Assembly (NCBI GenBank): GCA_043759595.1
Contig: JAYVLG010000002.1
Span: forward strand, 1 to 64,000
DNA length: 64,000 nucleotides
Direction: 5' to 3'
DNA from: Sulfurirhabdus sp043759595
GTDB lineage: Bacteria; Pseudomonadota; Gammaproteobacteria; Burkholderiales; SMCO01
Below the pieces are notes generated by a model that had not been told where the DNA came from, searched no databases, and saw nothing but the letters and a program-made list of their open reading frames with translations. Positions within the stretch are counted from its first letter, which is position 1. Each line of letters opens with the position of its first letter. Below are positions 42,869-51,938 of this stretch, in pieces. The position numbers were made by a program, and so were the translations under genes.

Positions 42869-43414
42869 TTATTTAGTTGCAGGGGCGGGTTTAACATCTG
42901 CTTTCTTTTCGGCAGCTGTGGCTTTGGGTGTGGCGGGTAGCCGAGAGGCACCAGCCTTTGGATAACCGGCCGCATCCAGCGCTGCGTTCCAGGCACCTGC
43001 TTCAAATCCCTTTAAGGTGGAATTATTTCCAACTACCAGTACCGGTACTTCCAAAGCACCAACCAGTTTTTTCAATGCTTCCCCATCAGCAGCAACTGTA
43101 GGATTTTTGGTGGTATAGGGTACGCCCCGATTCACGAGTAATTCACGTGCCTTATTGCACCCTTCACCACAATCCGTAGTGTAAAGCACAACTGGAGAGC
43201 GCTTCACAGCAAGCTGGGTAGCATAGGAAGATTTATCCGACTCAATGACATTCCCGCTTAGTTTTTTTTCCTGAACGCTTTTAGCATTAGCTGGTGGTGG
43301 CTCGTCTGTGTAATGCACCTTGCCTTCGGCATCCACCCAGCGGTAAAAATTACCTGCAATCACCAGAGTGGTGCACAGGCACAGTAGCAATCCTGACAAA
43401 AGACGTGATTTCAT
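42869..43414 (-). CDS. DUF4124/glutaredoxin-like periplasmic protein
   Basis: The ATG at 43414 is preferred (residue 47 of the longer open frame) because it gives a clean signal peptide (LLSGLLLCLCTTLVIA). Next comes a DUF4124 domain (FYRWVDAEGKVHYTDEPPP), then a glutaredoxin-like fold from about residue 70 (VVLYTTDCGEGCNKARELLV, CxxxC spacing rather than CxxC, and VPVLVVGNNSTLKGF). The tail is Ala/Lys/Pro-rich and disordered. The redox function is uncertain because the cysteine spacing is atypical. It converges on the zinc-ribbon gene with no gap. Confidence 0.78.
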   Translation of the reverse strand: MKSRLLSGLLLCLCTTLVIAGNFYRWVDAEGKVHYTDEPPPANAKSVQEKKLSGNVIESDKSSYATQLAVKRSPVVLYTTDCGEGCNKARELLVNRGVPYTTKNPTVAADGEALKKLVGALEVPVLVVGNNSTLKGFEAGAWNAALDAAGYPKAGASRLPATPKATAAEKKADVKPAPATK

Positions 43415-43472
43415 GAGATTAGCTATCCTTTCAGTTGTTTTTGTTAGTATATCGCAAGCAGCAGAAATCAAA

Positions 43473-43510
43473 CAAAATTCTCGCGACAGTTGACTGCCTC
43501 GAGAATTTTG
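43473..43510. terminator. hairpin downstream of bfr
   Basis: CAAAATTCTCG (43473-43483) pairs perfectly with CGAGAATTTTG (43500-43510). On the minus strand it is followed by a T-rich tract and lies about 100 bases past the bfr stop, before the glutaredoxin-like gene start. It may end bfr transcripts. Confidence 0.5.
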
Positions 43511-43609
43511 ATGGTATGGAATTTCTTTCGGTGAGTAAAATTTGCCCTGCAAACCCGCAAGTTCAGGTTTGGATTATCGAGAATATCTTTATTCAGGGAT
43601 TGACCCTGC

Positions 43610-44068
43610 TCATGGGTTCGAAAATACGGCAATATCCCCTGGCTTGCGCAACATTTTATCTACATCGCCTGCGTGCAGTTCCTCGAGAGATATCAGTTCT
43701 CTGGCATACTCTTCAAGCATCACCGACCGATCTTTCGTCAGTTCAAGCAGATGTTTGTATTCCGCCAGGGCGTTGCGCTCATGCTCCAGCGATTCGTGCA
43801 GAATGTCACCGATATTGTGCTTGTGGGTTTCCAGCAATGGCCCGATCGCTAATGAGGGATGCCCACCAAGATGGGTAACCAGTTCTCCAGCACGTTGCGC
43901 ATGCAATAAGCTTTCATCCGCTTGTCCGCGAAGCCAGCTCACTATCGGGATGCGATTGTAGCCATAAATCAGCAGGGAATAATGTGTATATCGCACCACA
44001 CCCGCCAATTCCGATTCCAGTATTTTGTTAAGCACGCCGATCACTGCTTCTTTATCCAATTCCGCCAT
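43610..44068 (-). CDS. bfr: bacterioferritin (ferritin-like iron store)
   Basis: I place the start at 44068, which has AAGGAGAAG just upstream; the longer frame adds ten unlikely residues. The 152-residue four-helix bundle carries ferroxidase ligands: Glu in ILESELAGVVRYTHY, the E-x-x-H pair in ADESLLHAQRAGELV, Glu in ESLEHERNALAEYKHL, and the E-x-x-H pair in SLEELHAGDVDKML. A haem-ligand Met of classic Bfr is not clear, so a Bfr/Dps-like ferritin without haem is possible. It is likely to store or detoxify iron. It lies downstream of the aldolase gene on the same strand. Confidence 0.82.
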   Translation of the reverse strand: MAELDKEAVIGVLNKILESELAGVVRYTHYSLLIYGYNRIPIVSWLRGQADESLLHAQRAGELVTHLGGHPSLAIGPLLETHKHNIGDILHESLEHERNALAEYKHLLELTKDRSVMLEEYARELISLEELHAGDVDKMLRKPGDIAVFSNP

Positions 44069-44139
44069 TATCTTCTCCTTTACAGAAAGAAACCGCAAAG
44101 CGCGCTTTACGATTTCACTAACAAACGATGTAATTCACC

Positions 44140-45159
44140 CTATTCGTTTTCCATGTCCGCATGATATTTTCCCTGCCGGGCGAGGCTATTCAGGCCTGCG
44201 CGTTTCAGCAACGCTTGCTGGCCTGCTTTTTTATTCGCGGCCTCGCCATGCCATGCCTTGAGCGCAGGAGCCTGCAATGCCCGGCCATAAGAAAAGCTTA
44301 GTTGCCAAGGCTTTTTCCCGGCACAAACATTGATAGCGTTAAGATTAGCCGTTGCAGATTCATCGCTTTGCCCGCCGGACAGAAAATTGATCCCTGGCAC
44401 GGCAGCAGGTATCGTTCGGCGGAAACACCGCAACGTTGCTGCAGCAATTTCCTCCGGTGTGGCTTGCTGTGAGCAGTCTTTACCTGGCAGGACCATATTG
44501 GGTTTTAACAACATATGCTCGAGCACCACACGCTGCTTATGCAGGCAGTGGAATACTGTTTCAAGTACCTGCTCTGTCACACTGGCACAACGCTCGATAG
44601 TATGATTTCCGTCCATCAATACTTCCGGTTCTACAATTGGCACGATCTCGAGCGACTGACAGATTGCTGCATATCGAGCCAGACTATCCGCATTAACCGC
44701 CATAACGCGGCTTGAAGGAATACCGTCGCCGATCGTAAACACCACGCGCCATTTTGCAAATCGTGCACCCAGCTCCTTATAGCCTGCAAGCCGTTCAGAA
44801 AGCCCATCAAGGCCTTGTGTCCATTTGTCACCAGGGAAATTTGACAGTGCCTGTGTGCCTTTGTCCACTTTAATTCCGGGAACAATACCCTGCATAGATA
44901 ATAATTGCGGCAAGGGCACGTCAGATTCACTGCGTTGGTTGAGCGTTTCCTCAAATAAAATCACGCCGCTTATATATTTGTTGAGTCCTGGTGCACTAAA
45001 CAAAGACTCCCTGTAACTGCGCCGCGTCTCCTTAGTGGACTGCAGACCGACATTTTTCAAACGCTTCTCCATCGTGCCGGTACTTTCATCTGCTGCAAGA
45101 ATGCCTTTGGCCGGATCAGTCAAATCAAAAATCGTCTGCTCCATAGCTGAAACCTGCAT
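44140..45159 (-). CDS. class I fructose-bisphosphate aldolase
   Basis: Schiff-base aldolase (fructose 1,6-bisphosphate to triose phosphates), of the metazoan-like class I type rather than the bacterial metal-dependent class II. The 339 residues include GILAADESTGTMEKRL, the Schiff-base lysine region EHMLLKPNMVLPGK (around residue 220) and INFLSGGQSDESATANLNAI. GGAGGG before the ATG is a good ribosome site and supports this start. It probably serves gluconeogenesis or the Calvin cycle with fbp in this window. A gene for a class II aldolase may exist elsewhere. Confidence 0.95.
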   Translation of the reverse strand: MQVSAMEQTIFDLTDPAKGILAADESTGTMEKRLKNVGLQSTKETRRSYRESLFSAPGLNKYISGVILFEETLNQRSESDVPLPQLLSMQGIVPGIKVDKGTQALSNFPGDKWTQGLDGLSERLAGYKELGARFAKWRVVFTIGDGIPSSRVMAVNADSLARYAAICQSLEIVPIVEPEVLMDGNHTIERCASVTEQVLETVFHCLHKQRVVLEHMLLKPNMVLPGKDCSQQATPEEIAAATLRCFRRTIPAAVPGINFLSGGQSDESATANLNAINVCAGKKPWQLSFSYGRALQAPALKAWHGEAANKKAGQQALLKRAGLNSLARQGKYHADMENE

Positions 45160-45452
45160 CGAAATTACCCTCCGAAAAATTTAACTGGAATTTGCAACTG
45201 GACAAGCTTTAAACAACGCTCAATTCACTATAGACCAAATTTTCTTTATCGTTAAAACGCATCTTTCGCATGGATCAAGGCATTTAATGTCTCAAAATAT
45301 GGTCGTTTTTCAGGCAGATGCTATATTTAAATTTAATGGAGTCGGGTTCATCCTGCCTCTTATACAGCTCATTGGCCAGATAGAGCGGTGATGAAGCCAC
45401 ATCCACAAATTACCTTAGCTTCTAAAGGCTAAATAACTATCGGAGGACACAG

Positions 45453-45806
45453 ATGCAAATAGCCGACCTTGTCAGAGAATGGGAACGTGCAGGAGGGGGG
45501 CATTTAACCGCAAGAGAATACCGCATTCATCTCCCGCTCCGCGATGCTGCTAAAATTGCCGCCCTGACTGAAATGTATCCACTGCGGAGCGAAACAGAAA
45601 TTATTACAGAGTTACTGACTGCTGCGTTGAATGAACTTGAACGTGCTATGCCCTATGTGCAGGGTAGCAAGGAAATAGCGCGGGATGACCGGGATGATCC
45701 TATCTATGAGGACGTTGGACCCACACCTCGCTTCAATGCGCTAAGCAGGCAATATCGCGAGAAACTGGAAACTAATCAGGGCGCACACTTCACGCACTTA
45801 CCCTGA
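45453..45806 (+). CDS. conserved hypothetical (pilin-assembly/type 1 pili tip component-like)
   Basis: The 117-residue soluble protein resembles proteobacterial proteins that carry a vague pilus-related name: MQIADLVREWERAGGGHLTAREYRIHL, then AKIAALTEMYPLRSETEIITELLTAALNELE, and the end PYVQGSKEIARDD and EDVGPTPRFNALS. It looks like a small helical, ribbon-helix-helix-like protein. No pilus genes are near, so the name is not supported by context. GGAGGA lies upstream of the ATG. Confidence 0.65.
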   Translation: MQIADLVREWERAGGGHLTAREYRIHLPLRDAAKIAALTEMYPLRSETEIITELLTAALNELERAMPYVQGSKEIARDDRDDPIYEDVGPTPRFNALSRQYREKLETNQGAHFTHLP

Positions 45807-45822
45807 AAAGGGTACTGAATAC

Positions 45823-46236
45823 TCAGGAAAACCACCTCAAAAATGCAGCGGCAGAAAGCGCAATGATGGCCAGCACGGCAAGGATCCTCCACGTGTTTTG
45901 CTGCGCCCTTTCGCTCCATTTACTGCCCTTGTTAATATAGGCTGCGGCAAGCAGAATACCTGCAACAGCACATGTTATTTTGATCGACAGCGCAACGATA
46001 GCAACACCATGAATATCCGGAAATTGCCCGTAATAAATCCAGCTGACTCCGCCAAAAGCACCGCCGCTGGCCGCTTGCGCAACCCACCCTGCCAGCATGA
46101 CCCATGCCAGCGGTTTACGGACCGCTGTTTGCCAAGGCCCTGACCATAGCGCAAACACTCCGCTGCCAACAACCGCCGCAGCGCCGAAATTATGTACTAT
46201 CTGTATGGCCGTATAGGCCAGATTTTGCAGATCCAC
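45823..46236 (-). CDS. four-helix membrane protein, unknown
   Basis: The 137 residues contain four predicted membrane helices (about residues 12-30, 42-60, 75-98 and 110-132). A conserved-looking histidine lies in VHNFGAAAVVGS and another in FPDIHGVAIVAL, which could be haem or metal ligands. I do not recognise the family with certainty. The gene starts five bases after the stop of the small periplasmic-protein gene, so they are probably cotranscribed. Confidence 0.55.
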   Translation of the reverse strand: MDLQNLAYTAIQIVHNFGAAAVVGSGVFALWSGPWQTAVRKPLAWVMLAGWVAQAASGGAFGGVSWIYYGQFPDIHGVAIVALSIKITCAVAGILLAAAYINKGSKWSERAQQNTWRILAVLAIIALSAAAFLRWFS

Positions 46237-46241
46237 CGATG

Positions 46242-46589
46242 TTAGTTAACAGTCACTTTAATGCACTGTTCCACGCCAATAGGCGTATGACCTTTATTTA
46301 CAACCTTGACGCAAATATCATGTTTGCCCGTTGCTAGCGTTTCCATTGTGTAACTGCCCTTGAGCTGACGCAGAATAGCCACTTCCTTACTATCCACGTA
46401 AAGGTGAACATGATCCCCCTTTGGACCGGGTACGACTTCATAGGTCACCTTGTTCTGTGTCATGGCGTCCAGTGTGGCACCTTCCACGGGGGAGGTTATC
46501 TTGACGGAAGCATTATCAGCAAGAGTCATCTGAGAGTAAGCGAGCAGTACAGCAGCAGTGAAAACAGAATAAACAAATGTAATGCGCAT
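46242..46589 (-). CDS. small exported beta-sandwich protein, unknown
   Basis: The 115 residues start at 46589, where GGAGGTCGC forms a strong ribosome site. A signal peptide (TFVYSVFTAAVLLAYSQMTLA) is followed by an Ig-like/beta-sandwich pattern: SVKITSPVEGATLDA, GDHVHLYVDSKEVAIL, YTMETLATGKHDICVKVVNK. The His-x-His-type segment HVHLYVD and the two cysteines could bind copper or a haem, but this is a guess. It forms a two-gene unit with the downstream four-helix membrane protein. Confidence 0.6.
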   Translation of the reverse strand: MRITFVYSVFTAAVLLAYSQMTLADNASVKITSPVEGATLDAMTQNKVTYEVVPGPKGDHVHLYVDSKEVAILRQLKGSYTMETLATGKHDICVKVVNKGHTPIGVEQCIKVTVN

Positions 46590-47001
46590 TGCGACCTCCA
46601 TATTGTTGAACAGAAAATCAGAGGCAACCAACTGCTTCTAATTGGTAAAAATAAGTTATATATAGCACAACACCATTCAGCCGTCAGAACAATGAACTTA
46701 AATGAAACATAAAATCTTTACGATTAATGGAACAGCGGCATGCTCGCACTGTCTCACAACACAACTAATCAGCGGTTTTTTCCGGCGCTAAAATCCAATT
46801 TTGCCTTGCTTGGCCACTATTGCTTATAAATGCATTGGAAAGCCGCCCCATGCCGTTGAGCGTGCTAACATGGCAAATTCATCCGGGAAAAATCAACACA
46901 TGTTTTCTCCCACGTAAGGAAAAAACAATTTTAACGACTAATCCATCTACAGGAAATTCCGGATTAAAATTTTAACTGGTTACATATTAAGAGTAAAAAG
47001 T
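46590..47001. other. gap upstream of ovoA
   Basis: No gene is supported in these 412 bases; a 23-residue open frame near 46700 is too short to count. A weak promoter match for ovoA is TTGCCT (46801-46806) with TATAAA (46825-46830), 18 bases apart, which would leave a leader of about 165 bases. The match is loose. Confidence 0.3.
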
Positions 47002-49113
47002 ATGTTGCGCAATCTGACTAACCGCACCCCAAAACTGGATAACGGCGATCCTGAACTGAAACGACAGGAAATACGTGACTATTTCCACAGCACATTCGAC
47101 CTTTACGAAAAGCTGTTTGAAGTATTGACCAGTGAAGAAGCTTATTACAAGAAAGCCACCCCTCTCCGACATCCCCTGATTTTTTACCTTGGCCACACCG
47201 CCACCTTTTTCATCAATAAACTGCTCCTTGCAGGATTGGTCAAGGATCGGGTTAACCCTGAGTTCGAGTCGATTTTTGCCGTGGGTGTGGATGAAATGAG
47301 CTGGGATGATCTGAACGAAACCCGCTACGAATGGCCCACTGTCGAGCAGGTTATGGCTTATCGGAATGCGATACGTCAGACTGTCGATACCATCATTCAA
47401 TCCACACCGTTATCGCTACCCATCAATTGGGAAAATCCATGGTGGCCGATCATCATGGGGATCGAACACGAACGCATTCATCTTGAAACGTCATCCGTAC
47501 TGATCCGCCAGCATGCACTGCAATTTGTCAATCCGCACGCATTGTGGGAGGCCTGCCAAAAATCCGGAACTGCACCCGAAAACGATCTGGTGCATATACC
47601 TGAAGGCATCGTTCACCTTGACAAGCAAAAATCTGATGCAGTTTATGGCTGGGATAATGAATACGGACTGCACACGGCAGAAATACCCGATTTTAAAGTC
47701 AGCCGTTATCTGGTGAGCAATCAGGAGTTTCTGGATTTTGTGAAAGCAAAAGGCTACGCGAACGACACCTGCTGGGAAGAGGAAGGACTTTCCTGGAAAA
47801 ACTATACCCACGCGGCACATCCTGCCTTCTGGATCGCTCACGGTCACGATTGGCAATTGCGCCTAATGACTGAAGTAGTCGCCATGCCATGGGACTGGCC
47901 GGTTGAAGTGAACTATCATGAAGCCAAAGCCTTCTGTAACTGGAAAAAACAGCAGACCGGCCAACCGATTCGTTTACCGACAGAAGATGAATGGTATCGC
48001 CTGTATGATATTTCAGTTTTAAACGTCATTCCGGCTGACCAGAAGGCTAAAGCCAATATTCATTTGGATCACTATGCGTCTTCATGCCCCATCACAGAAT
48101 TTAGCCATGGTGAACTATATGATGTCGTGGGCAATGTCTGGCAATGGACTGAAACGCCGATTTACCCCTTTGAGGGTTTTGAGGTACACCCGCTCTACGA
48201 TGATTTCACCACCCCCACTTTTGATGGTCGGCATAACATCATGAAAGGCGGATCATGGATTTCCTGCGGCAATGAATCCCAATACAGCGCCCGTTACGCT
48301 TTTCGCCGCCACTTTTTCCAGCACGCCGGTTTCCGCTACGTTGTTTCAGATACCCTGGCAACGATAAATACCTCCCATTACGAAACCGATAAACTGCTTT
48401 CCGAATATGCTGAGTTCCATTATGGTGATGAGTATTTTGGGGTCCAGAATTTCTCTGAAGCCTTAGCTCATCTTGCCATTCAGTCTATGGGCAACAAACC
48501 CGCCCGCACAGCATTGGATCTGGGTTGCGCAGCAGGGCGCGCCACCTTTGAACTGGCAAAGCATTTCGATCAAGTCACCGGCATCGATTTCTCTGCGCGA
48601 TTCATTGGCATGGGTGTCAAACTGGCCGAACAAGGCGTACTGCGCTACACCCTGGCAGATGAAGGGGAGCTGGTCAGCTACAAACAACGCAAACTTGTCG
48701 ATCTGGGCCTGAACGAAGTCAGAAACAAAGTGACATTTTTCCAGGGGGATGCCTGCAATCTTAAACCCCAGTACACTGGGTATGACCTGATACTCGCCGC
48801 CAACCTGATAGACCGGCTTTACAGCCCCTCGAAATTCCTGAGTACCGTGCATGAACGGCTGAACATGGGTGGCATTTTGTTACTCACCTCTCCCTACACC
48901 TGGCTGGAAGAACATACCAAAAAAGAGGAATGGATAGGCGGGTTCAAAAAAGACGGCGAAAATTTCAGCACACTGGATGGCCTCAAAACCATACTCGGCA
49001 ATCATTTCCGCCTGGTACAAGGCCCGTTGGCAGTGCCCTTTGTCATCCGCGAAACCAAACGAAAATTTCAGCACACCTTGTCCGAAGCCACCATTTGGGA
49101 ACGGATTGCATGA
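47002..49113 (+). CDS. ovoA: 5-histidylcysteine sulfoxide synthase / thiohistidine methyltransferase OvoA
   Basis: First enzyme of ovothiol biosynthesis. It couples cysteine and histidine with oxygen to form the 5-histidylcysteine sulfoxide, and its C-terminal domain later N-methylates the thiohistidine. The 703 residues contain an N-terminal DinB-like part with GHTATFFINKLL (His65), the iron site EHERIHLE (His156 and His160), and an FGE-sulfatase domain with GGSWISCGNESQYSARYAFRR. A SAM domain near residue 504 has LDLGCAAGRATFELA, then FQGDACNLKP and DLILAANLIDRL. All three parts of full-length OvoA are present. The stop overlaps the next start (ATGA). Confidence 0.95.
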   Translation: MLRNLTNRTPKLDNGDPELKRQEIRDYFHSTFDLYEKLFEVLTSEEAYYKKATPLRHPLIFYLGHTATFFINKLLLAGLVKDRVNPEFESIFAVGVDEMSWDDLNETRYEWPTVEQVMAYRNAIRQTVDTIIQSTPLSLPINWENPWWPIIMGIEHERIHLETSSVLIRQHALQFVNPHALWEACQKSGTAPENDLVHIPEGIVHLDKQKSDAVYGWDNEYGLHTAEIPDFKVSRYLVSNQEFLDFVKAKGYANDTCWEEEGLSWKNYTHAAHPAFWIAHGHDWQLRLMTEVVAMPWDWPVEVNYHEAKAFCNWKKQQTGQPIRLPTEDEWYRLYDISVLNVIPADQKAKANIHLDHYASSCPITEFSHGELYDVVGNVWQWTETPIYPFEGFEVHPLYDDFTTPTFDGRHNIMKGGSWISCGNESQYSARYAFRRHFFQHAGFRYVVSDTLATINTSHYETDKLLSEYAEFHYGDEYFGVQNFSEALAHLAIQSMGNKPARTALDLGCAAGRATFELAKHFDQVTGIDFSARFIGMGVKLAEQGVLRYTLADEGELVSYKQRKLVDLGLNEVRNKVTFFQGDACNLKPQYTGYDLILAANLIDRLYSPSKFLSTVHERLNMGGILLLTSPYTWLEEHTKKEEWIGGFKKDGENFSTLDGLKTILGNHFRLVQGPLAVPFVIRETKRKFQHTLSEATIWERIA

Positions 49114-50300
49114 GTTTCGACTTCGACAAAATCATCCCGCGTGAAGGCACCGCCTCCGTCAAACATGATGGACGCAAAGCCTATTTTGGCACGCAGGACG
49201 TCCTCCCCCTGTGGGTTGCAGACATGGACTTTGCGGCACCAGAAGCCATTACCCGCGCCCTGGAAGCGCGTGCCGCTCACCCAGTTTATGGCTACACCTT
49301 CTATCCAGACAGCCTGTACGACGCCCTGATCAGCTGGATGAAAAAACGCCATGGATGGGATATTCAGCGGGAATGGATCATCATGGCACCCGGGGTAGTG
49401 CCCTCGTTGCATGCTGCGGTGTTGGCCTTTGTCCAGCCGAACGAAAAAGTCATTGTACAGCCCCCGGTCTATTTCCCCTTTTTCTCTGCCGTTACCACAA
49501 CCGGGCGACAATTAGTCCAGAATCCGCTGTTATTAAACAATGGGCGATATTCCATCGACTTCCCGCATCTGGAACAGTGCGCTGCAGAAGGTGCACGTCT
49601 CTTGCTGCTTTGCTCACCACACAATCCCGTAGGCCGTGTCTGGAACAAAGAAGAACTGACTGAAATTCTGCGCATAGCGCGGCAGTACAAAATGATGATT
49701 TTATCTGACGAAATTCATGCTGATCTTGTTTACCCCGATCAGCGTCACACTGTTCTGGCAACATTGGCAGAAAAAGACGATATCCTGATAAGCGCTGTCG
49801 CTCCCAGTAAAACCTTCAACATTCCCGGGCTTGGTTTATCCAGCCTCATCGTGCCAAACCCGGAACATCGGGCCGCCATCAGAACCGTTTTCGACACCCT
49901 GCACCTGGGCCATTCCAACCCCTTCAGCATCACAGCATTTGAAGCAGCCTACCGCGAAGGCGAGGCATGGCTGGATAGTCTGCTGGACTATCTCAACGAC
50001 ACTAAAAATTTCGTCAGCGATTATCTGGCTAAAAATCTCCCGGAGATAAATCTCATTCAGCCTGAAGGTACCTACCTGTTATGGCTGGATTGCCGGGCAT
50101 TGGAGATGAATGATCAAGCGTTAAAGGATTTCTTTATTCATGAAGCCAAGGTGGGCATGAATCCTGGAACGGTTTTTGGGGAAGGGGGCAGCGGATTTAT
50201 GCGGTTAAATATTGGATCGCCTCGCCATATTATAGTTAATGCTTTGGAGCGAATTACTAAAGCAGCTAGCGGTAAAACATATTCACTACTAAGGCTTTAA
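49110..50300 (+). CDS. ovoB: PLP-dependent C-S lyase, probable OvoB (PatB/MalY-like)
   Basis: The 396-residue protein is a fold-type I aminotransferase-like beta-lyase. LPLWVADMDFAAPEAI is the classic start of the PatB/MalY cystathionine-lyase group, LLCSPHNPVGRVW binds the substrate, and APSKTFNIPG carries the PLP-lysine (Lys234). By the ovothiol pathway, OvoB cleaves the sulfoxide conjugate to release 5-thiohistidine (4-mercaptohistidine). The four-base overlap with ovoA is strong evidence for this role over general cystathionine lyase. A final proof would be enzyme assay. Confidence 0.85.
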   Translation: MSFDFDKIIPREGTASVKHDGRKAYFGTQDVLPLWVADMDFAAPEAITRALEARAAHPVYGYTFYPDSLYDALISWMKKRHGWDIQREWIIMAPGVVPSLHAAVLAFVQPNEKVIVQPPVYFPFFSAVTTTGRQLVQNPLLLNNGRYSIDFPHLEQCAAEGARLLLLCSPHNPVGRVWNKEELTEILRIARQYKMMILSDEIHADLVYPDQRHTVLATLAEKDDILISAVAPSKTFNIPGLGLSSLIVPNPEHRAAIRTVFDTLHLGHSNPFSITAFEAAYREGEAWLDSLLDYLNDTKNFVSDYLAKNLPEINLIQPEGTYLLWLDCRALEMNDQALKDFFIHEAKVGMNPGTVFGEGGSGFMRLNIGSPRHIIVNALERITKAASGKTYSLLRL

Positions 50301-50406
50301 TATAAGCTGTGTAAATTCCTTTAACCAAACTGAATTAGGCCTTATTAAACCGAACCTTGAAACGATAATAGCGGCCAATTGATCGCCATTATCGCAACGA
50401 AATCAA

Positions 50407-51165
50407 TTAGCTAACTTTTTTCTTGCCGGCAACACCTGCCAATCCGATTAGCCCAGAACCAAGCAGCCATGCTGCTGCCGGGACAGGAACAGGTGCTGAA
50501 AGAGGATCTTGACCTTGTAATCCAACAGTAATACGAACACCTTGGAACGGACCACTTTGAATTACTCCCTGGCCTACCAAGTAAGCTAAACCAGTATGGT
50601 AATCCATAATGGTACCGGTTGCAGTATCGCTAGTGTCATAGTCATAAAAAGCATTAGTTGATAAGGATACATAGCCCAAATCATTTCCTAGGGTTGGGCC
50701 ATAGTCTCCGAACAGGTGAACATTTAGAGTCCAATCACCCTTTGTACTATCAGCATTATCAACTAAGCTACCATTGGCGCTGCCATCAATATATAGCGTT
50801 GTTAAGTTCCCAAAAAATACTCCGGATCCGATTTCATAGTGATTAAAACTAGCATTAAGTGTTGAAGTGCCTTGCCCTAATCCTATATGATCAAACTGCG
50901 TTGCTGTAAAATCAATTTGCTTTCCGCTTGTGTTTAGAGGGGTTGCGTTTCCAACGACGGACCATCCACCGTTTCCGTCTGAACCCTCTACATGAAATTC
51001 ACCACCTAACAAATACATTGAGAAATTATTGATAGGATTGGCGAAATCACCTGGAACATTTAGCCAATTCGTCGTGCATCCAGGTTCGCTAGGGCATGCA
51101 GCATTAGCGGTTGAATAGATTCCTGCGGCAAAAATAGCGCAGAATAGTTTGATAGTTATTTTCAT
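50407..51165 (-). CDS. VPLPA-CTERM/PEP-CTERM exported protein
   Basis: The 252-residue protein has a signal peptide (LFCAIFAAGIYSTANA), a beta-rich body with repeated Gly, Ser, Asn and Asp, and a sorting tail VPVPAAAWLLGSGLIGLAG followed by basic KKK. This tail is the VPLPA-CTERM type handled by an exosortase and linked with exopolysaccharide. No exosortase gene is in this window. The body has no recognised catalytic motif; a cysteine pair near the start (ACPSEPGCTTN) could make a disulfide. Confidence 0.85.
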   Translation of the reverse strand: MKITIKLFCAIFAAGIYSTANAACPSEPGCTTNWLNVPGDFANPINNFSMYLLGGEFHVEGSDGNGGWSVVGNATPLNTSGKQIDFTATQFDHIGLGQGTSTLNASFNHYEIGSGVFFGNLTTLYIDGSANGSLVDNADSTKGDWTLNVHLFGDYGPTLGNDLGYVSLSTNAFYDYDTSDTATGTIMDYHTGLAYLVGQGVIQSGPFQGVRITVGLQGQDPLSAPVPVPAAAWLLGSGLIGLAGVAGKKKVS

Positions 51166-51211
51166 ATCTTCCCCTAAGTAAAAATTTACTGTTTATATTT
51201 ATTTTTAAACA

Positions 51212-51619
51212 TTAAGCAAAAAATATACCAATTAAATAAATAGCAGTAAAATCAATTACCAAGAAAAAGTTATTTTGTATTAAGAATAAAAATGTAAAAA
51301 ATACCGACAACCCACTTCGAAATTCACTCGTCGGTTTGCTAATGACAGGAATTACTTCGGTCAAAAAAGACTCAAGTGAAGAACGGCTTCCCCTCACACC
51401 TAGTATTTCACTCCAGAACCGACTTCCCGTTTTTTCACTCAACTCACAGTTTTTTAAATAGGCTATCGGCATCTGCAGAGAGCACTTCTTCCCATTTGTA
51501 GTTGCAAATCCACCTGCGAAACCAACTGCAAAAAATAGGGAATAAGTTATTGAGGGGGCGGTTAAATATTTGACCGACTCGTCAACATCATCGATTAAAC
51601 CTTGAAACGTATTATCCAC
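51212..51619 (-). pseudogene. decayed fragment of prlC (C-terminal region)
   Basis: An open frame of 135 residues on the minus strand, but its sequence is a broken copy of the last 100 codons of prlC (intact gene at 52636-54660). GSRFWSEILGVRGSRSSLESF mirrors GHRFWSEILGVGGSRSALESF of PrlC. Upstream of this, a nucleotide alignment stays recognisable while the frame is shifted by -1 then -2 bases (net -3), and about 16 further bases are missing near the upstream end. The stretch of likeness is roughly 51360-51610. It cannot encode a working metallopeptidase, and probably is a duplication remnant. Confidence 0.8.
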
Positions 51620-51938
51620 CCGATAAAAATGAAAAACTCTAAAATTGATTTATACGTGCATGACAAAACTCAACGCTTTTGAGACCAACATCACCCTTTG
51701 GTCAAGAATCTTAAAAAAAGTACAAAGCAGATCCCTCGTCGCATGGAGTTATCAGGAAATATTTTGTAAATGCAGGAAATTCAAAAGCATTGATACTCAA
51801 TATCCCGTGTAAATTGATTTTTTATCAACCGTCGCGCAGAATGCTTTACTGTAAGCCGATATTTCGGTTAGCTGATATTCGGTGGGGGGATTGCCGATTC
51901 TATTTGCGAAGCTACTCTGAAGAAGGATTAAACGAACC
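51620..51938. other. gap between prlC relic and DUF4124 gene
   Basis: No gene is seen in this AT-rich stretch. It includes the upstream side of the decayed prlC fragment and the promoter side of the plus-strand DUF4124 gene, with a possible ribosome site (AAGGA, near 51922). Confidence 0.4.

Noticed and set aside
46700..46780. A 23-codon frame with a heavy-metal-like start before ovoA
   Set aside because: Too short to be a metal-binding domain, without ribosome site or homologue.
51212..51619. A new small membrane-like protein
   Set aside because: The hydrophobic stretches come from frame-shifted prlC sequence; the alignment with prlC is the better explanation.
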